A DNA stretch of 64,000 nucleotides from JAHEME01 sp034435035 (GTDB lineage Bacteria; Chloroflexota; Anaerolineae; Aggregatilineales; UBA3940), in the NCBI GenBank assembly GCA_034435035.1, contig DAOTXW010000062.1:1-64000 (forward strand). Direction: 5' to 3'. Numbering within the stretch: position 1 is the stretch's first letter; each line of letters begins with the position of its first letter. The position numbers and the translations under genes are program-made. The notes beneath the pieces were generated by a model. The model was not told the DNA's origin, searched no databases, and saw nothing but the letters and a program-made list of their open reading frames with translations. Positions 27,160 through 36,383 of this stretch are shown here, piece by piece.

Positions 27160-28956
27160 ATGCCAGTCAAGAGAGTAGTCCCGGTTCCCAGCGATATTGC
27201 GATCGCTCAGTCTGCCGAGCTTCTACCGATTCTGGAGATTGCTGCTCAGCTTGGTCTAACCGAAGATGACCTGGATATGTTTGGCAAGTACAAGGCCAAG
27301 GTGCATCTTGATGTTCTGAAGGACAAGCGCTTCGCCAGCCGTCCGCAGGGCAAATACATCGATGTGACCGCGATCACCCCGACTCCCCTGGGTGAAGGCA
27401 AGACAACCACAACCTGCGGTCTGGTGCAGGCGATGGGCACAGTGCTCAAGAAGAATGTGGTCGCCTGCATCCGCCAGCCCAGCATGGGCCCGACCTTCAA
27501 CATCAAGGGCGGCGCGGCAGGTGGCGGTTACAGCCAGGTTGTCCCTATGGAGGATTTCAACCTCCACCTGACGGGTGACATTCATGCCATTACCGTAGCG
27601 CACAATCTGGTCGCAGCGGTGCTGGATACCCGTTTGTTCCACGAGAGCCGCCAGAGCGACGACGCACTGGCCAAGCGCGGCGTCAGCCGGCTGGATATCG
27701 ACCCCAAGACGATCACCTGGAATCGCGTGGTGGATGTCACCGATCGTGCACTGCGGGCTATCGAAGTAGGGCATGGGACGGAAGAACGCACGATGGCGGA
27801 TGGATCGCCCAGCCCGATCTTCCCACGTCGAACCGGCTTCGACATCACAGTCGCCAGCGAACTGATGGCTATCCTGGCGCTGGCAACCAGTCTGAAGGAT
27901 CTGCGTGAGCGCGTGGGGCGTGTGGTGGTGGGCATGAGCCGCAAGGGGCAGCCGGTGACCCTGGAGGACCTGCAAGTCGCCGGGGCGGTGGCCGTCCTGC
28001 TGAGGGACGCCCTGATGCCCAACCTGATGCAGACTCTGGAGGGGCAGCCGGCGTTTGTCCACGCGGGGCCATTTGCCAACATCGCCCACGGCAATTCCTC
28101 CATCGTAGCCGACCAGATCGCGTTGAAGCTGGCCGACTATGTGGTTACCGAGAGCGGCTTCGGGGCCGACATCGGCATGGAGAAGTTCTTTGACATCAAA
28201 TGCCGCTACTCCGGCCTGATTCCGAATGTGGTGGTGCTGGTGGCAACTGTCCGGGCGCTGAAGATGCACGGTGGCGGCCCGAAGGTCACCCCCGGCGCTC
28301 CGCTGGACAAGGCGTATACTGCAGAAAACCTTGACCTGCTGAAGGCCGGCCTGCCCAATCTGGGGCGCCACATCCAGAATGCGCTCAAGTTCGGGATCCC
28401 GGTGGTTGTTGCAGTCAATGGATTCAAGGACGATACCCAGCATGAGATGGAGATGATCCGGGAATATGCGCTGGAGCAGGGGGCAGAAGAATCGGTTCTT
28501 TCCACTCACTGGGCCAACGGCGGTGAAGGAGCTGCCAGGCTGGCCGAGGCAGTTGTGGCGGCCTGTGAAAAGCCCAGCAACTTCAAATTCCTGTATCCGT
28601 TAGACTGGTCGATCAAACAGAAGATTGAAACGATCGCCAGGGAGATCTACCGGGCCGATGGCGTGACGTATGAACCGCTGGCTGAGGAGCAGATCGCCAG
28701 CTACGAGCGTGTCGGCTTTGGCAACCTGCCTATCTGCATGGCAAAGACGCACCTGAGCTTCACCGCTGATCCGGAAGTTAAGGGGGCGCCAACGGGATTT
28801 GTGATTCCGATCCGTGAGGTGCGCGCCAGCGCAGGGGCCGGCTTCATCTACCCGCTGGTGGGCAAGATGAGCACCATGCCCGGTATGGCCACACGGGCAG
28901 CCTTTATGGACATCGACATCGACCTGGAGACCGGGAAGATCAAGGGCCTCTTCTAA
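27160..28956 (+). CDS. fhs: Formate-tetrahydrofolate ligase, long form
   Basis: The 598-residue enzyme makes 10-formyl-THF from formate, THF and ATP, the entry of formate into C1 metabolism and the methyl branch of the acetyl-CoA pathway. The P-loop is TPLGEGKTT near residue 71. KFFDIKCRYSGL, RALKMHGGGP and NGFKDDT segments are conserved. It is about 40 residues longer than common bacterial Fhs, and the stretch LEGQPAFVHAGPFANIAHG is the form I associate with the synthetase domain of eukaryotic C1-THF synthase. The ATG at 27160 follows AGGAGA. An intrinsic terminator follows. Confidence 0.95.
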   Translation: MPVKRVVPVPSDIAIAQSAELLPILEIAAQLGLTEDDLDMFGKYKAKVHLDVLKDKRFASRPQGKYIDVTAITPTPLGEGKTTTTCGLVQAMGTVLKKNVVACIRQPSMGPTFNIKGGAAGGGYSQVVPMEDFNLHLTGDIHAITVAHNLVAAVLDTRLFHESRQSDDALAKRGVSRLDIDPKTITWNRVVDVTDRALRAIEVGHGTEERTMADGSPSPIFPRRTGFDITVASELMAILALATSLKDLRERVGRVVVGMSRKGQPVTLEDLQVAGAVAVLLRDALMPNLMQTLEGQPAFVHAGPFANIAHGNSSIVADQIALKLADYVVTESGFGADIGMEKFFDIKCRYSGLIPNVVVLVATVRALKMHGGGPKVTPGAPLDKAYTAENLDLLKAGLPNLGRHIQNALKFGIPVVVAVNGFKDDTQHEMEMIREYALEQGAEESVLSTHWANGGEGAARLAEAVVAACEKPSNFKFLYPLDWSIKQKIETIAREIYRADGVTYEPLAEEQIASYERVGFGNLPICMAKTHLSFTADPEVKGAPTGFVIPIREVRASAGAGFIYPLVGKMSTMPGMATRAAFMDIDIDLETGKIKGLF

Positions 28957-28990
28957 CCCTTTTCAGGCTTCCTCCTGGCTGACGAGGCAG

Positions 28991-29018
28991 GGGGCGCGAG
29001 CCATCTCGCGCCCCTTTT
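28991..29018 (+). terminator. Rho-independent terminator of fhs
   Basis: A 10-bp perfect stem (GGGGCGCGAG with CTCGCGCCCC), loop CCAT, is followed by TTTT, 34 bases after the fhs stop. Confidence 0.85.
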
Positions 29019-29025
29019 GCGTTGA

Positions 29026-29034
29026 TGCTATGAT
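29026..29034 (+). promoter_or_regulatory. Extended -10 element before corA
   Basis: TGC followed by TATGAT lies immediately after the fhs terminator. Transcription from here would begin near 29041, which rules out the in-frame ATG at 29030 and supports the ATG at 29081 as the corA start. Confidence 0.45.
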
Positions 29035-29080
29035 TGCACGCAATTATCTGCCTGCTGCTGTTGGAAAGGCGATCGGGGCT

Positions 29081-30100
29081 ATGACATCCGAACCGCAGCC
29101 CGTCCGGGCACCCCACAGCCCGCACATCACCGTTACGCAGTACAATGAGTCCGATGTTTCGGTGTATGACCTGCTCAAAATCGATCAATTCAAACGCACA
29201 ACCGGTGGTGGGTTAATCACGTGGATCGATATTGACGGCACCGAGGATGACCGCATCATCGAGAAGCTTTGTGATGATTTTGGGCTGCATGAGGCCCTGC
29301 TTCAGGAAGTTGGAGCCTCGGAGTTGCGCCCGAAGGTCGAGGACATGGGCACTCATATGCATATCGTGCTGCAGATGATGCGCCATGCCGGCACGGAGAC
29401 GGGCGTGATCAGCGAAAAGGTACATGTTCTGTTGGGGCCCGACTTTGTGATCTCAGTGCAGGAGGGGCAAGAGGGCGATGTTTTTGATCCGGTACGCCTG
29501 CGCCTGCGCGAGAACCGGGGTAGCATCCGTCGGCAGGGGCCGGATTATCTGGTGTACGCCATGTTCGAGGCGGTGATCGACAACTACTTCGTGGTGCTGG
29601 AAGAGATCGGCGAGGTAGTTGAGGATATGCAGGACGAGATGCTGGAATCACCTTCCACGGCACTGCTGCGCAAGATGCGGGATATGAAGCGCAACGTGCG
29701 CCAGCTGCGCAAATCGGTCTGGCCGCTGCGCGAGGTGATCGGCGAGATGGAGCGCGAAGACTCGCCCCTGATCAATGACGCCAATAATGTGCACTTCCGG
29801 CGAGCCTATGAGCATACCATTCAGGCAGTGGATGTGGCAGAAGCTGCCCGCGAGGTGCTGTCGGATATGTTGGATATCTACCTCTCCAGCGTCAGCAATA
29901 AGCTGAACCAGGTTATGAAGACGCTCACCATCATCACGACTATCTTCATGCCCCTGTCCTTTATCGCGGGACTGTACGGTATGAACTTCCGCTTCATGCC
30001 CGAGCTGAACTGGCGGATGGGATATCCGCTGACGCTCAGCGTCATGGGGATCATTGTGCTCATTATGCTTATTGTCTTCAAACGCAATGACTGGCTGTAA
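29081..30100 (+). CDS. corA: CorA-family magnesium/divalent cation channel
   Basis: The 339-residue protein has a large cytoplasmic N-terminal domain (about residues 20-270), ending in a long helix with the SNKLNQVMKTLTIITTIFMPLSFIAGLYGMNF transition split here over positions 29897-29992. It ends with two C-terminal membrane helices. The GMN motif that forms the selectivity filter is present (GLYGMNFRFMPE), and the protein ends with the basic KRNDWL tail usual for CorA. It should act as a homopentameric Mg2+ (or Co2+/Ni2+) channel in the inner membrane. It is a single gene between fhs and a Yip1-like gene. Confidence 0.93.
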   Translation: MTSEPQPVRAPHSPHITVTQYNESDVSVYDLLKIDQFKRTTGGGLITWIDIDGTEDDRIIEKLCDDFGLHEALLQEVGASELRPKVEDMGTHMHIVLQMMRHAGTETGVISEKVHVLLGPDFVISVQEGQEGDVFDPVRLRLRENRGSIRRQGPDYLVYAMFEAVIDNYFVVLEEIGEVVEDMQDEMLESPSTALLRKMRDMKRNVRQLRKSVWPLREVIGEMEREDSPLINDANNVHFRRAYEHTIQAVDVAEAAREVLSDMLDIYLSSVSNKLNQVMKTLTIITTIFMPLSFIAGLYGMNFRFMPELNWRMGYPLTLSVMGIIVLIMLIVFKRNDWL

Positions 30101-30127
30101 ACCGCAGATAGGCACGGAGCAAGGTTG

Positions 30128-31330
30128 ATGACAACTCCTGACCCTGATCGCCTGTATCGTGAGGGGGTGGCAGCGGTGCGCGCAGGCGATATGGCCACTG
30201 CCCGCGATCGGCTGAGGCAGGTCGTTCAGTTCGATCCGGCTCATGAACAGGCCTGGCTGTGGCTCAGCGCTGCGGTCCAGACAACTGCAGAGCGCATCAC
30301 CTGCTTGCAGAATGTCCTGAGTCTCAACCCCAATAATGAGACAGCGCGGCGCGGCCTGGAGCGCCTTGGTGCATCCACAGCGATCGACACGAACGCAGCC
30401 GGCTTCCCTGAGAACGCACCGGCTACCGATCCCGCTCCACCGTTGGAGCGCCTGACCCGCCTTGAACACGGCCCTTCGCGGATCGCAGAATCCCTCGATC
30501 CGCTTCCACGGACGCTCCGGAGCGCCCCTCCTGATGAAGCGTGGCGGGCCGCCCTGCAAACCACACCCGATCAAACACAGGGAAATCTCGGGGTATTCAC
30601 CCGCAAAGATCTGTCGCGCCCGCAGCCGGACCTGCTGGACCTGGTGAATGCCTGGGGCAACCTGCTGATATTCAGCACAGGCGGCTCATTCGCCGACGAA
30701 GTGCGCCATGGGGGATTCGGGCACCTGGTGATCAATCTCGCCGCCAGCGGCGCCCTGCAGGCCATCGGGCTGCTGGTCATGCTACTGCTGCTTTCCTTCC
30801 TCAGCCGGGCTGGCAGCCAGGCTCCCGTGATCCAATCGCTTACCCGGGAGCTGCCTCCGGAGGCCGTGGCGGAGCTTCAGTTGGATCGCCTTGATCCGTT
30901 GGGCGACGGCGGGATCGGATCGCAGGGACCTGTAGCAGTGGCCCTGTTGGGCACGGCTGTGTTCAGCATCCCAATCCTGTTTGTCACGACGATGTTCGAG
31001 TCCTTCATCGTCGATGCCGTATCGCGCTGGCTGAACGGCCGGGGGGACATGATGATTACCTGGCAGGCCATCAGCATGGCACAGGTCGTCCACCAGCTCA
31101 TTCAACTGCCGGCCCTGCTGCTGATCCCGCTGCTGCCGGTGGGTGGAATTCTCCTGATCGGGAGCGGTATCGTGCTCTACCAGTTCGTGATCCGCGCGCT
31201 GGCGGTTGGCAAAGCCCAGGACTTCGGTATTTTGGCCGCCTGCGGCGTGCTGATCATCAGCGGCATAGCGGGAGGGCTGCTATACGGTCTGTTCCTGTGC
31301 CTGCTGTCGGCTGTAGTCGGCGCTGGCTAG
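30128..31330 (+). CDS. TPR-containing multi-pass membrane protein, Yip1-like
   Basis: The 400-residue protein starts with a tetratricopeptide-like unit (residues about 5-75: LYREGVAAVRAGDMATARDRLRQVV and AWLWLSAAVQTTAERITCLQNVLSLNPNN), then a Pro/Ala-rich linker. The C-terminal half has about five membrane segments with the spacing seen in Yip1-domain proteins. The TPR would lie in the cytoplasm. A role in membrane organisation or transport is only a guess. The start is taken at the ATG behind GGAGCAAGG; a TTG directly before it is less likely. Confidence 0.6.
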   Translation: MTTPDPDRLYREGVAAVRAGDMATARDRLRQVVQFDPAHEQAWLWLSAAVQTTAERITCLQNVLSLNPNNETARRGLERLGASTAIDTNAAGFPENAPATDPAPPLERLTRLEHGPSRIAESLDPLPRTLRSAPPDEAWRAALQTTPDQTQGNLGVFTRKDLSRPQPDLLDLVNAWGNLLIFSTGGSFADEVRHGGFGHLVINLAASGALQAIGLLVMLLLLSFLSRAGSQAPVIQSLTRELPPEAVAELQLDRLDPLGDGGIGSQGPVAVALLGTAVFSIPILFVTTMFESFIVDAVSRWLNGRGDMMITWQAISMAQVVHQLIQLPALLLIPLLPVGGILLIGSGIVLYQFVIRALAVGKAQDFGILAACGVLIISGIAGGLLYGLFLCLLSAVVGAG

Positions 31331-31337
31331 GTAAACC

Positions 31338-31940
31338 TCAGCCGATCTGCGCTGCCAGGCGCCTGGCAGCTTCCAGATCATCGGGGGTATTCACGTTCAT
31401 GAAGCTGTAGCGCTGCGGATCAAACCGATCAATTTCAGCGCCCGATACTTCACGCACACGCACATCTTTAAAGAAACTGATCACCTTGAGCTGATCGGCT
31501 TCCAATCGGCGGCGGATCGGCTCAAGGCAGGCGGGTGAATATACGGCATGCATGCTCTGGGGGTAGCCATCTGACGCGAGGGGCACGACCACATCGTATC
31601 CGTGGCGCAGACTGAGCAGATACTCAAGCAGCGTAGGATTGACAAACGGCTGATCACAGCTCAGCACCAGCGTGTACGCCCCCCGGGTATGAGAGAGTGC
31701 CGTGTAAAGACCCCCGAGCGGCCCTTTGCCGGGGATTCGATCCGGGTAGATCGGCAGCCTGAAGGGCGCATATTCAGCGGAGGCATTGGCGATCAGCAGC
31801 AGATCATTGCTGAGGCCCTGCACCCTTTCAATGATGCGTGCCAGGATGGGCTTGCCGCCCACCTCGACCAGGGCCTTGTTCTGACCCATGCGCGAGCTCT
31901 GGCCTCCCGTCAGGATCGCTACGCTCACTGTACCCGTCAT
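31338..31940 (-). CDS. mobA: Molybdenum cofactor guanylyltransferase
   Basis: The 200-residue nucleotidyltransferase transfers GMP from GTP to molybdopterin, making the bis-MGD precursor. The N-terminus VAILTGGQSSRMGQNKALVEVGG is the GTP-binding signature, and VLSCDQPFVNP contains the metal-binding Asp. The length matches MobA. The 3' end lies 7 bases from the end of the convergent Yip1-like gene. No other molybdenum genes are in the window, but the presence of MobA implies a molybdo- or tungstoenzyme elsewhere. Confidence 0.9.
   Translation of the reverse strand: MTGTVSVAILTGGQSSRMGQNKALVEVGGKPILARIIERVQGLSNDLLLIANASAEYAPFRLPIYPDRIPGKGPLGGLYTALSHTRGAYTLVLSCDQPFVNPTLLEYLLSLRHGYDVVVPLASDGYPQSMHAVYSPACLEPIRRRLEADQLKVISFFKDVRVREVSGAEIDRFDPQRYSFMNVNTPDDLEAARRLAAQIG
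31351..31370. terminator. Perfect 20-base palindrome at the mobA 3' end
   Basis: GCTGCCAGGC followed by its exact reverse complement lies inside the last codons of mobA, 20 bases past the end of the convergent upstream gene. As RNA it would fold into an 8-bp stem with a 4-base loop in either direction. It could act as a shared terminator within coding sequence. Confidence 0.35.
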
Positions 31941-32017
31941 ATGAAATACCGCTCCACTTCACCCATCCAAGCGCCCAGCGCGTTTGCTGCGAGTACCCTG
32001 ATCCCGGGAGCCTTCTC

Positions 32018-32704
32018 ATGAATCCTGCCGCTGCATCCCTTAAAGCCAAGTATGATGCTATCGCTGGCGCACTGGCGCACACCTATGGAACCCCGGTCTG
32101 GCGGCAGCATCTGCCGCCGGTCGATGAACTCGTCAGTACGATTCTCTCGCAGAGCACCTCCGATCTCAACCGGGATAAGGGCTTTGAAGCGCTCAAGTCG
32201 CGGTTCTCGTCCTGGGAAGCAGTGCGTGATGCTGCGGTTCATGAGGTAATCGATGCCATTCGCCCGGCCGGGCTGGCGAATCAGAAGGCGCCGCGCATCC
32301 AGGAATGTCTGCGGGCAATTACCAATGAGCGCGGCGAGATCACGCTTGATCACCTGGCGCAGCTACCGCTGCCGGAGGCCAAAGCATGGCTGACCGCTAT
32401 GAACGGCATCGGCCCCAAAACCGCAGCGATCATTCTGCTGTTCGCCTTCGGTAGGCCGGCGTTTCCTGTTGATACGCATGTCCACCGTGTAACTGGCCGG
32501 CTGGGTCTCATCCCGCCGGGCATGACAGCTGAAAAGGCACACGACTTCCTGGAGGAAGTCGTGCCCGAAGATGCTTATTATGCCTTCCATCTACAGTTGA
32601 TCCAGCATGGGCGATCAGTCTGCCACGCTCGCGGTCCCCAGTGTGCGATCTGCCCCCTTCAGAGCTGGTGCGACTACTTCCAGGCGAACTCACCTGCTCC
32701 CTAG
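32018..32704 (+). CDS. nth: Endonuclease III-family DNA glycosylase
   Basis: The 228-residue protein has the helix-hairpin-helix LTAMNGIGPKTAAIIL with the catalytic Lys in GPKTA, the catalytic Asp in FPVDTHVHR, and a C-terminal [4Fe-4S] loop spaced C-x6-C-x2-C-x5-C (CHARGPQCAICPLQSWC). It should excise oxidised pyrimidines in base-excision repair. The ATG at 32018 sits after GGGAG; the longer upstream reading has no family resemblance. It is convergent with the biotin-carrier gene and overlaps it by 4 bases. Confidence 0.9.
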   Translation: MNPAAASLKAKYDAIAGALAHTYGTPVWRQHLPPVDELVSTILSQSTSDLNRDKGFEALKSRFSSWEAVRDAAVHEVIDAIRPAGLANQKAPRIQECLRAITNERGEITLDHLAQLPLPEAKAWLTAMNGIGPKTAAIILLFAFGRPAFPVDTHVHRVTGRLGLIPPGMTAEKAHDFLEEVVPEDAYYAFHLQLIQHGRSVCHARGPQCAICPLQSWCDYFQANSPAP

Positions 32705-33198
32705 ACAATCACAACCAGAGTCTGGTTCTGCTCGACGCTGTCACGGGGCTTGACGGTGATCCGCTCGATCCGGCCAGCCCGGGGTGCTTTGAGCTCATTC
32801 TCCATCTTCATGGATTCCAGGATGATGACCTTCTGCCCTGCTTCAACCTGCTGACCGGGCTCAACCGGAATATCGACGATCAGACCTGGCATCGGCGCCT
32901 TGATGGCAATCTCGCCCGTCTCCGGCACCACCACCCCTGCACGCGCGCGCAGCAGTTGGGTGCGCTCGTCAATGACCGAGACCTCATACAGGTCGCCGCG
33001 CATGAGCACATACCAGATCCCATCGCGCTCCTCCACCATCGCCTCAAACGACTCGCCATTGACCAGCAAGGAGAACAGACCTTCATCGCCTACGCTGGCG
33101 AAGTCCACCTCGACGCTCTCGCCATCAAAGGTGATCTGCCCATCCTGGTTGACTTCGATACCGTAAGTCCGGTCGCCAACTTTGACAATATACTTCAT
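32701..33198 (-). CDS. Biotin carboxyl carrier protein of acyl-CoA carboxylase
   Basis: The 165-residue protein ends in a biotinyl domain (residues about 95-165) with ESMKMEN; Lys131 is the biotinylation site. The N-terminal half (KYIVKVGDRTYGIEV onward) resembles the non-biotinylated N-terminal part of short-chain acyl-CoA and oxaloacetate carboxylase carriers. It is the last gene of the carboxylase operon, 28 bases after accC, and works with the two upstream enzymes. Confidence 0.9.
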   Translation of the reverse strand: MKYIVKVGDRTYGIEVNQDGQITFDGESVEVDFASVGDEGLFSLLVNGESFEAMVEERDGIWYVLMRGDLYEVSVIDERTQLLRARAGVVVPETGEIAIKAPMPGLIVDIPVEPGQQVEAGQKVIILESMKMENELKAPRAGRIERITVKPRDSVEQNQTLVVIV

Positions 33199-33226
33199 CA
33201 GAGGCCTCGGTTCAGGATGCGTCGAA

Positions 33227-34765
33227 TCACCAGCGGCGCATACGCTCCCAGCGCCCGATCCATTTCCAATTGCTTACATCGCGCGGGTCGCGGCGGACAA
33301 TCTGGGCCGCCTTGCGGCGAGCCTGGTGGGCGACCAGTGTGGCCAGTATCCCGGCGATCTCTGGCCGGTAGTTCTCATCATCCTGCCGATCTTCGATTGA
33401 GAAGCGCTCCTCCACAAATGACGTGTCGAACTGGCCAGCGAGGAAGCGTGTGCTCTCGAGCAGATTCTGATGGAACGGGATCGTAGTCTTGACCCCCATG
33501 ATCCGGTATTCAGACAGCGCCCGGCGCATCCGCAGCAGCGCCTCGGGCCGGGTTTCCCCCCAGCAGATCAGCTTGGCGATCATCGGATCGTAGTACGGCG
33601 TTATCTCATCCCCGGCCGTGATGCCGGAGTCAACGCGCACCCCGGGCCCATTCGGCGAGCGCGTCGCCGTGATGATTCCCGTGGAAGGCATGAAATTATT
33701 GTACGGGTCCTCTGCATTGATACGGCATTCCACCGCATGACCCACCAGCTGGATCTCGTCCTGCCCGCGGCTGAGGCGGCGGCCGCGGGCAATTCGGATC
33801 TGTTCCTTGACCAGGTCCAGGCCGGTGACCAGTTCGGTGACCGGATGCTCGACCTGAAGGCGCGTGTTCATTTCCAGGAAATAGAAATGGCCTTCCTTAT
33901 CTACTAGAAACTCGATGGTGCCAGCGTTGACGTAGTTGACCGCCTCAGCCGCCTTGACGGCCACCGCGCCCATGCGCTCGCGCAGGTTCAACTCCCCCAT
34001 TGTGATCACAAAGGGAGAGGGGGCTTCCTCGAGCAGCTTCTGATGACGACGCTGGATCGAACACTCGCGCTCGCCCAGGTGAATGACATTGCCGTGTGTA
34101 TCGGCAAGGATCTGGATCTCGATATGCCGGGCTCCTTCGATGAGCTTTTCGAGGTAAACAGCACCATCGCCGAAAGCCGCAGCGGCTTCACGCCGGGCGC
34201 TGTGAAGGGCATTCTCAAAGTCCTCAGGGGTGTCTACACGACGCATCCCCTTCCCCCCGCCACCGGCGGTCGCCTTGATCAGCAGAGGGAAGCCCACCAG
34301 CCCGGCGGCATGGCCCAGGTCTTCATCAGGCAGATCCAGTTCAGTGCCCGGCACCACGGGGACTCCCGCACGCTCCACGGTTTGCCGTGCCGTGACTTTG
34401 TCGCCCATCGCGCCGATAGCCGACGGCGGCGGTCCGATGAATGCAATACCCTCATCCAGGCACGCCTGGGCAAACTCGGGACGCTCTGCCAGAAATCCAT
34501 AGCCCGGGTGGATGGCGTCAGCGCCGCATCGTCTGGCGATATCGAGAATGCGGTCGATACGCAGGTAGCTGTCACGAGCTGGCGGTGCGCCGACATGGTA
34601 GGCCTCGGTGGCATACCGCACATGCATGGCATCGCGATCGACATCGGAGTAGATGGCCACAGTGCGCAGGCCCAGTTCGCGGCAGGCGCGTATGATCCGA
34701 ACGGCGATCTCACCGCGATTCGCGATAAGAACCTTACGAAACAGAGTGGGGGTCGAGGTTGTCAT
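33227..34765 (-). CDS. accC: Biotin carboxylase subunit of acyl-CoA carboxylase
   Basis: The 512-residue protein has the biotin carboxylase domains in order: N-terminal RKVLIANRGEIAVRIIRAC, ATP-grasp with KATAGGGGKGMR near residue 170, EMNTRLQVEHPVTE with catalytic residues near 290-300, and the C-terminal domain. It carboxylates biotin on the carrier protein using ATP and bicarbonate. About 60 residues at the C-terminus extend beyond the E. coli-type length, as in many acyl-CoA carboxylase alpha subunits lacking the carrier domain. Confidence 0.94.
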   Translation of the reverse strand: MTTSTPTLFRKVLIANRGEIAVRIIRACRELGLRTVAIYSDVDRDAMHVRYATEAYHVGAPPARDSYLRIDRILDIARRCGADAIHPGYGFLAERPEFAQACLDEGIAFIGPPPSAIGAMGDKVTARQTVERAGVPVVPGTELDLPDEDLGHAAGLVGFPLLIKATAGGGGKGMRRVDTPEDFENALHSARREAAAAFGDGAVYLEKLIEGARHIEIQILADTHGNVIHLGERECSIQRRHQKLLEEAPSPFVITMGELNLRERMGAVAVKAAEAVNYVNAGTIEFLVDKEGHFYFLEMNTRLQVEHPVTELVTGLDLVKEQIRIARGRRLSRGQDEIQLVGHAVECRINAEDPYNNFMPSTGIITATRSPNGPGVRVDSGITAGDEITPYYDPMIAKLICWGETRPEALLRMRRALSEYRIMGVKTTIPFHQNLLESTRFLAGQFDTSFVEERFSIEDRQDDENYRPEIAGILATLVAHQARRKAAQIVRRDPRDVSNWKWIGRWERMRRW

Positions 34766-34788
34766 CGTATTTTGTCGTGCTCACCACA

Positions 34789-36345
34789 TCACAGCGGGAT
34801 ATTGCCGTGCTTCTTGGGTGGATTATTGTCACGCTTGTTGCGCAATACTTCCAGCGCATTGATGAGGCGCGGCCGGGTCTCCCGCGGCTCAATCACATCG
34901 TCCAGGTATCCACGGGAGGCAGCGACATAGGGGTTGGCAAAGCGATCCCGATAGTCGTTAACCAGTGCCGTTTTGGCCGTCACTGGATCGTCCGATTCGG
35001 CAATCTCCTGCCGGAAGATGATGTTGACTGCGCCGTCTGGCCCCATCACCGCGATCTCGGCGGTGGGCCATGCCAGATTGAGATCGGAACGGATGTGCTT
35101 GCTGTTCATCACGCAGTAGGCGCCGCCATACGCCTTTCGGGTGATGATCGTGATCTTGGGCACCGTTGCTTCGCAGTAGGCATAGAGCAGCTTGGCGCCA
35201 TGACGGATGATGCCGCCATGCTCCTGCCCGACACCTGGCAGGAAGCCCGGTACATCCTCAAAGGTGATGATAGGGATGTTGAAGCAGTCACAGAATCGCA
35301 CAAATCGAGCAGCTTTCTCAGAAGCCGAGATGTCCAGAACTCCGGCCAGGACCTGCGGCTGGTTAGCCACGAGCCCGACGCTGTAGCCGCCGAGGCGTGC
35401 AAATCCAACCACAATATTCTGAGCAAAATGCTCGTGGATCTCATAGAAGACTCCGCCGTCCACGATCATGCGGATGACTTCCTTGATATCGTAGGGCTTG
35501 TTGGCGTTATCCGGCACGATCGTGTTCAGTCGGTCGTCCATCCTTAGCGGATCGTCCGTACTTGCCTCAAACGGAGGATCTTCGAGGTTGTTCTGGGGCA
35601 GATAGGTCAGCAGCTCCCGAATCAGCGCGAAACAGTGAGCTTCGCTCTCAGCCGCCATGTGAGCGACACCCGACACGGTGTTGTGAGTCATCGCGCCGCC
35701 CAGTTCCTCCATAGTGACCTCTTCGTGAGTCACCGTCTTAACGACATCCGGGCCTGTGACGAACATGTGGCTGGTACCCTTCACCATGAAGATGAAGTCG
35801 GTGAGGGCCGGGGAATAGACAGCTCCGCCTGCACAGGGCCCCATGATGGCCGAAATCTGGGGAATCACACCGGAGGCGAGAGTGTTCCGCAGAAAAATAT
35901 CGGCGTAGCCGCCCAGCGATACCACCCCTTCCTGGATACGAGCCCCCCCCGAGTCGTTCAACCCGATCACCGGGGCGCCTGTCTTCATAGCCATTTCCAT
36001 GATCTTACAGATCTTGGCGGCATGCACCTCGGACAAACTACCGCCAAAGACTGTGAAATCCTGAGAATAGGCATAAACAAGTCGCCCGTTGATCGTGCCC
36101 CAGCCCGTTACGACGCTGTCGCCGAGGATCTGGTTCTCCGGATCGTCCATGCCGAAGTTGCGCTCACGCTGGACGACAAAAGCATCCAGCTCCCGGAAAG
36201 TGCCCTGATCAAGCAGCAAGTCAAGCCGCTCCCGGGCTGTCATCTTGCCGCGCTCATGCTGGCGGGCAATGCGGGCCTCACCGCCTCCCTGCCGCGATTT
36301 CTCGCGCAGATCGTTCAGGTGGGCGATCCTGGGTTCGAGGGGCAT
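34789..36345 (-). CDS. Acyl-CoA carboxylase carboxyltransferase (PccB-like)
   Basis: The 518-residue carboxyltransferase transfers CO2 from biotin to an acyl-CoA. It carries MTARERLDLLLDQGTF, the oxyanion segments NDSGGARIQEG and GPCAGGAVYSPALTDF, and ends with the PPKKHGNIPL tail typical of propionyl-CoA carboxylases. At the position that in actinobacterial PccB/AccB decides acyl chain preference (Asp or Ile), this protein has Cys411 in GGAYCVMNSKH. Propionyl-CoA or acetyl-CoA is therefore possible. It lies 23 bases upstream of accC. A good AGGAG site precedes the ATG. Confidence 0.93.
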   Translation of the reverse strand: MPLEPRIAHLNDLREKSRQGGGEARIARQHERGKMTARERLDLLLDQGTFRELDAFVVQRERNFGMDDPENQILGDSVVTGWGTINGRLVYAYSQDFTVFGGSLSEVHAAKICKIMEMAMKTGAPVIGLNDSGGARIQEGVVSLGGYADIFLRNTLASGVIPQISAIMGPCAGGAVYSPALTDFIFMVKGTSHMFVTGPDVVKTVTHEEVTMEELGGAMTHNTVSGVAHMAAESEAHCFALIRELLTYLPQNNLEDPPFEASTDDPLRMDDRLNTIVPDNANKPYDIKEVIRMIVDGGVFYEIHEHFAQNIVVGFARLGGYSVGLVANQPQVLAGVLDISASEKAARFVRFCDCFNIPIITFEDVPGFLPGVGQEHGGIIRHGAKLLYAYCEATVPKITIITRKAYGGAYCVMNSKHIRSDLNLAWPTAEIAVMGPDGAVNIIFRQEIAESDDPVTAKTALVNDYRDRFANPYVAASRGYLDDVIEPRETRPRLINALEVLRNKRDNNPPKKHGNIPL

Positions 36346-36383
36346 AAATCAGACTCCTTGAGTACAGGGGTGAACGATCGGTG

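Noticed and set aside
27256..28509. Long minus-strand frame opposite fhs
   Set aside because: Mirror of the fhs codon pattern; the plus strand carries an unmistakable Fhs sequence.
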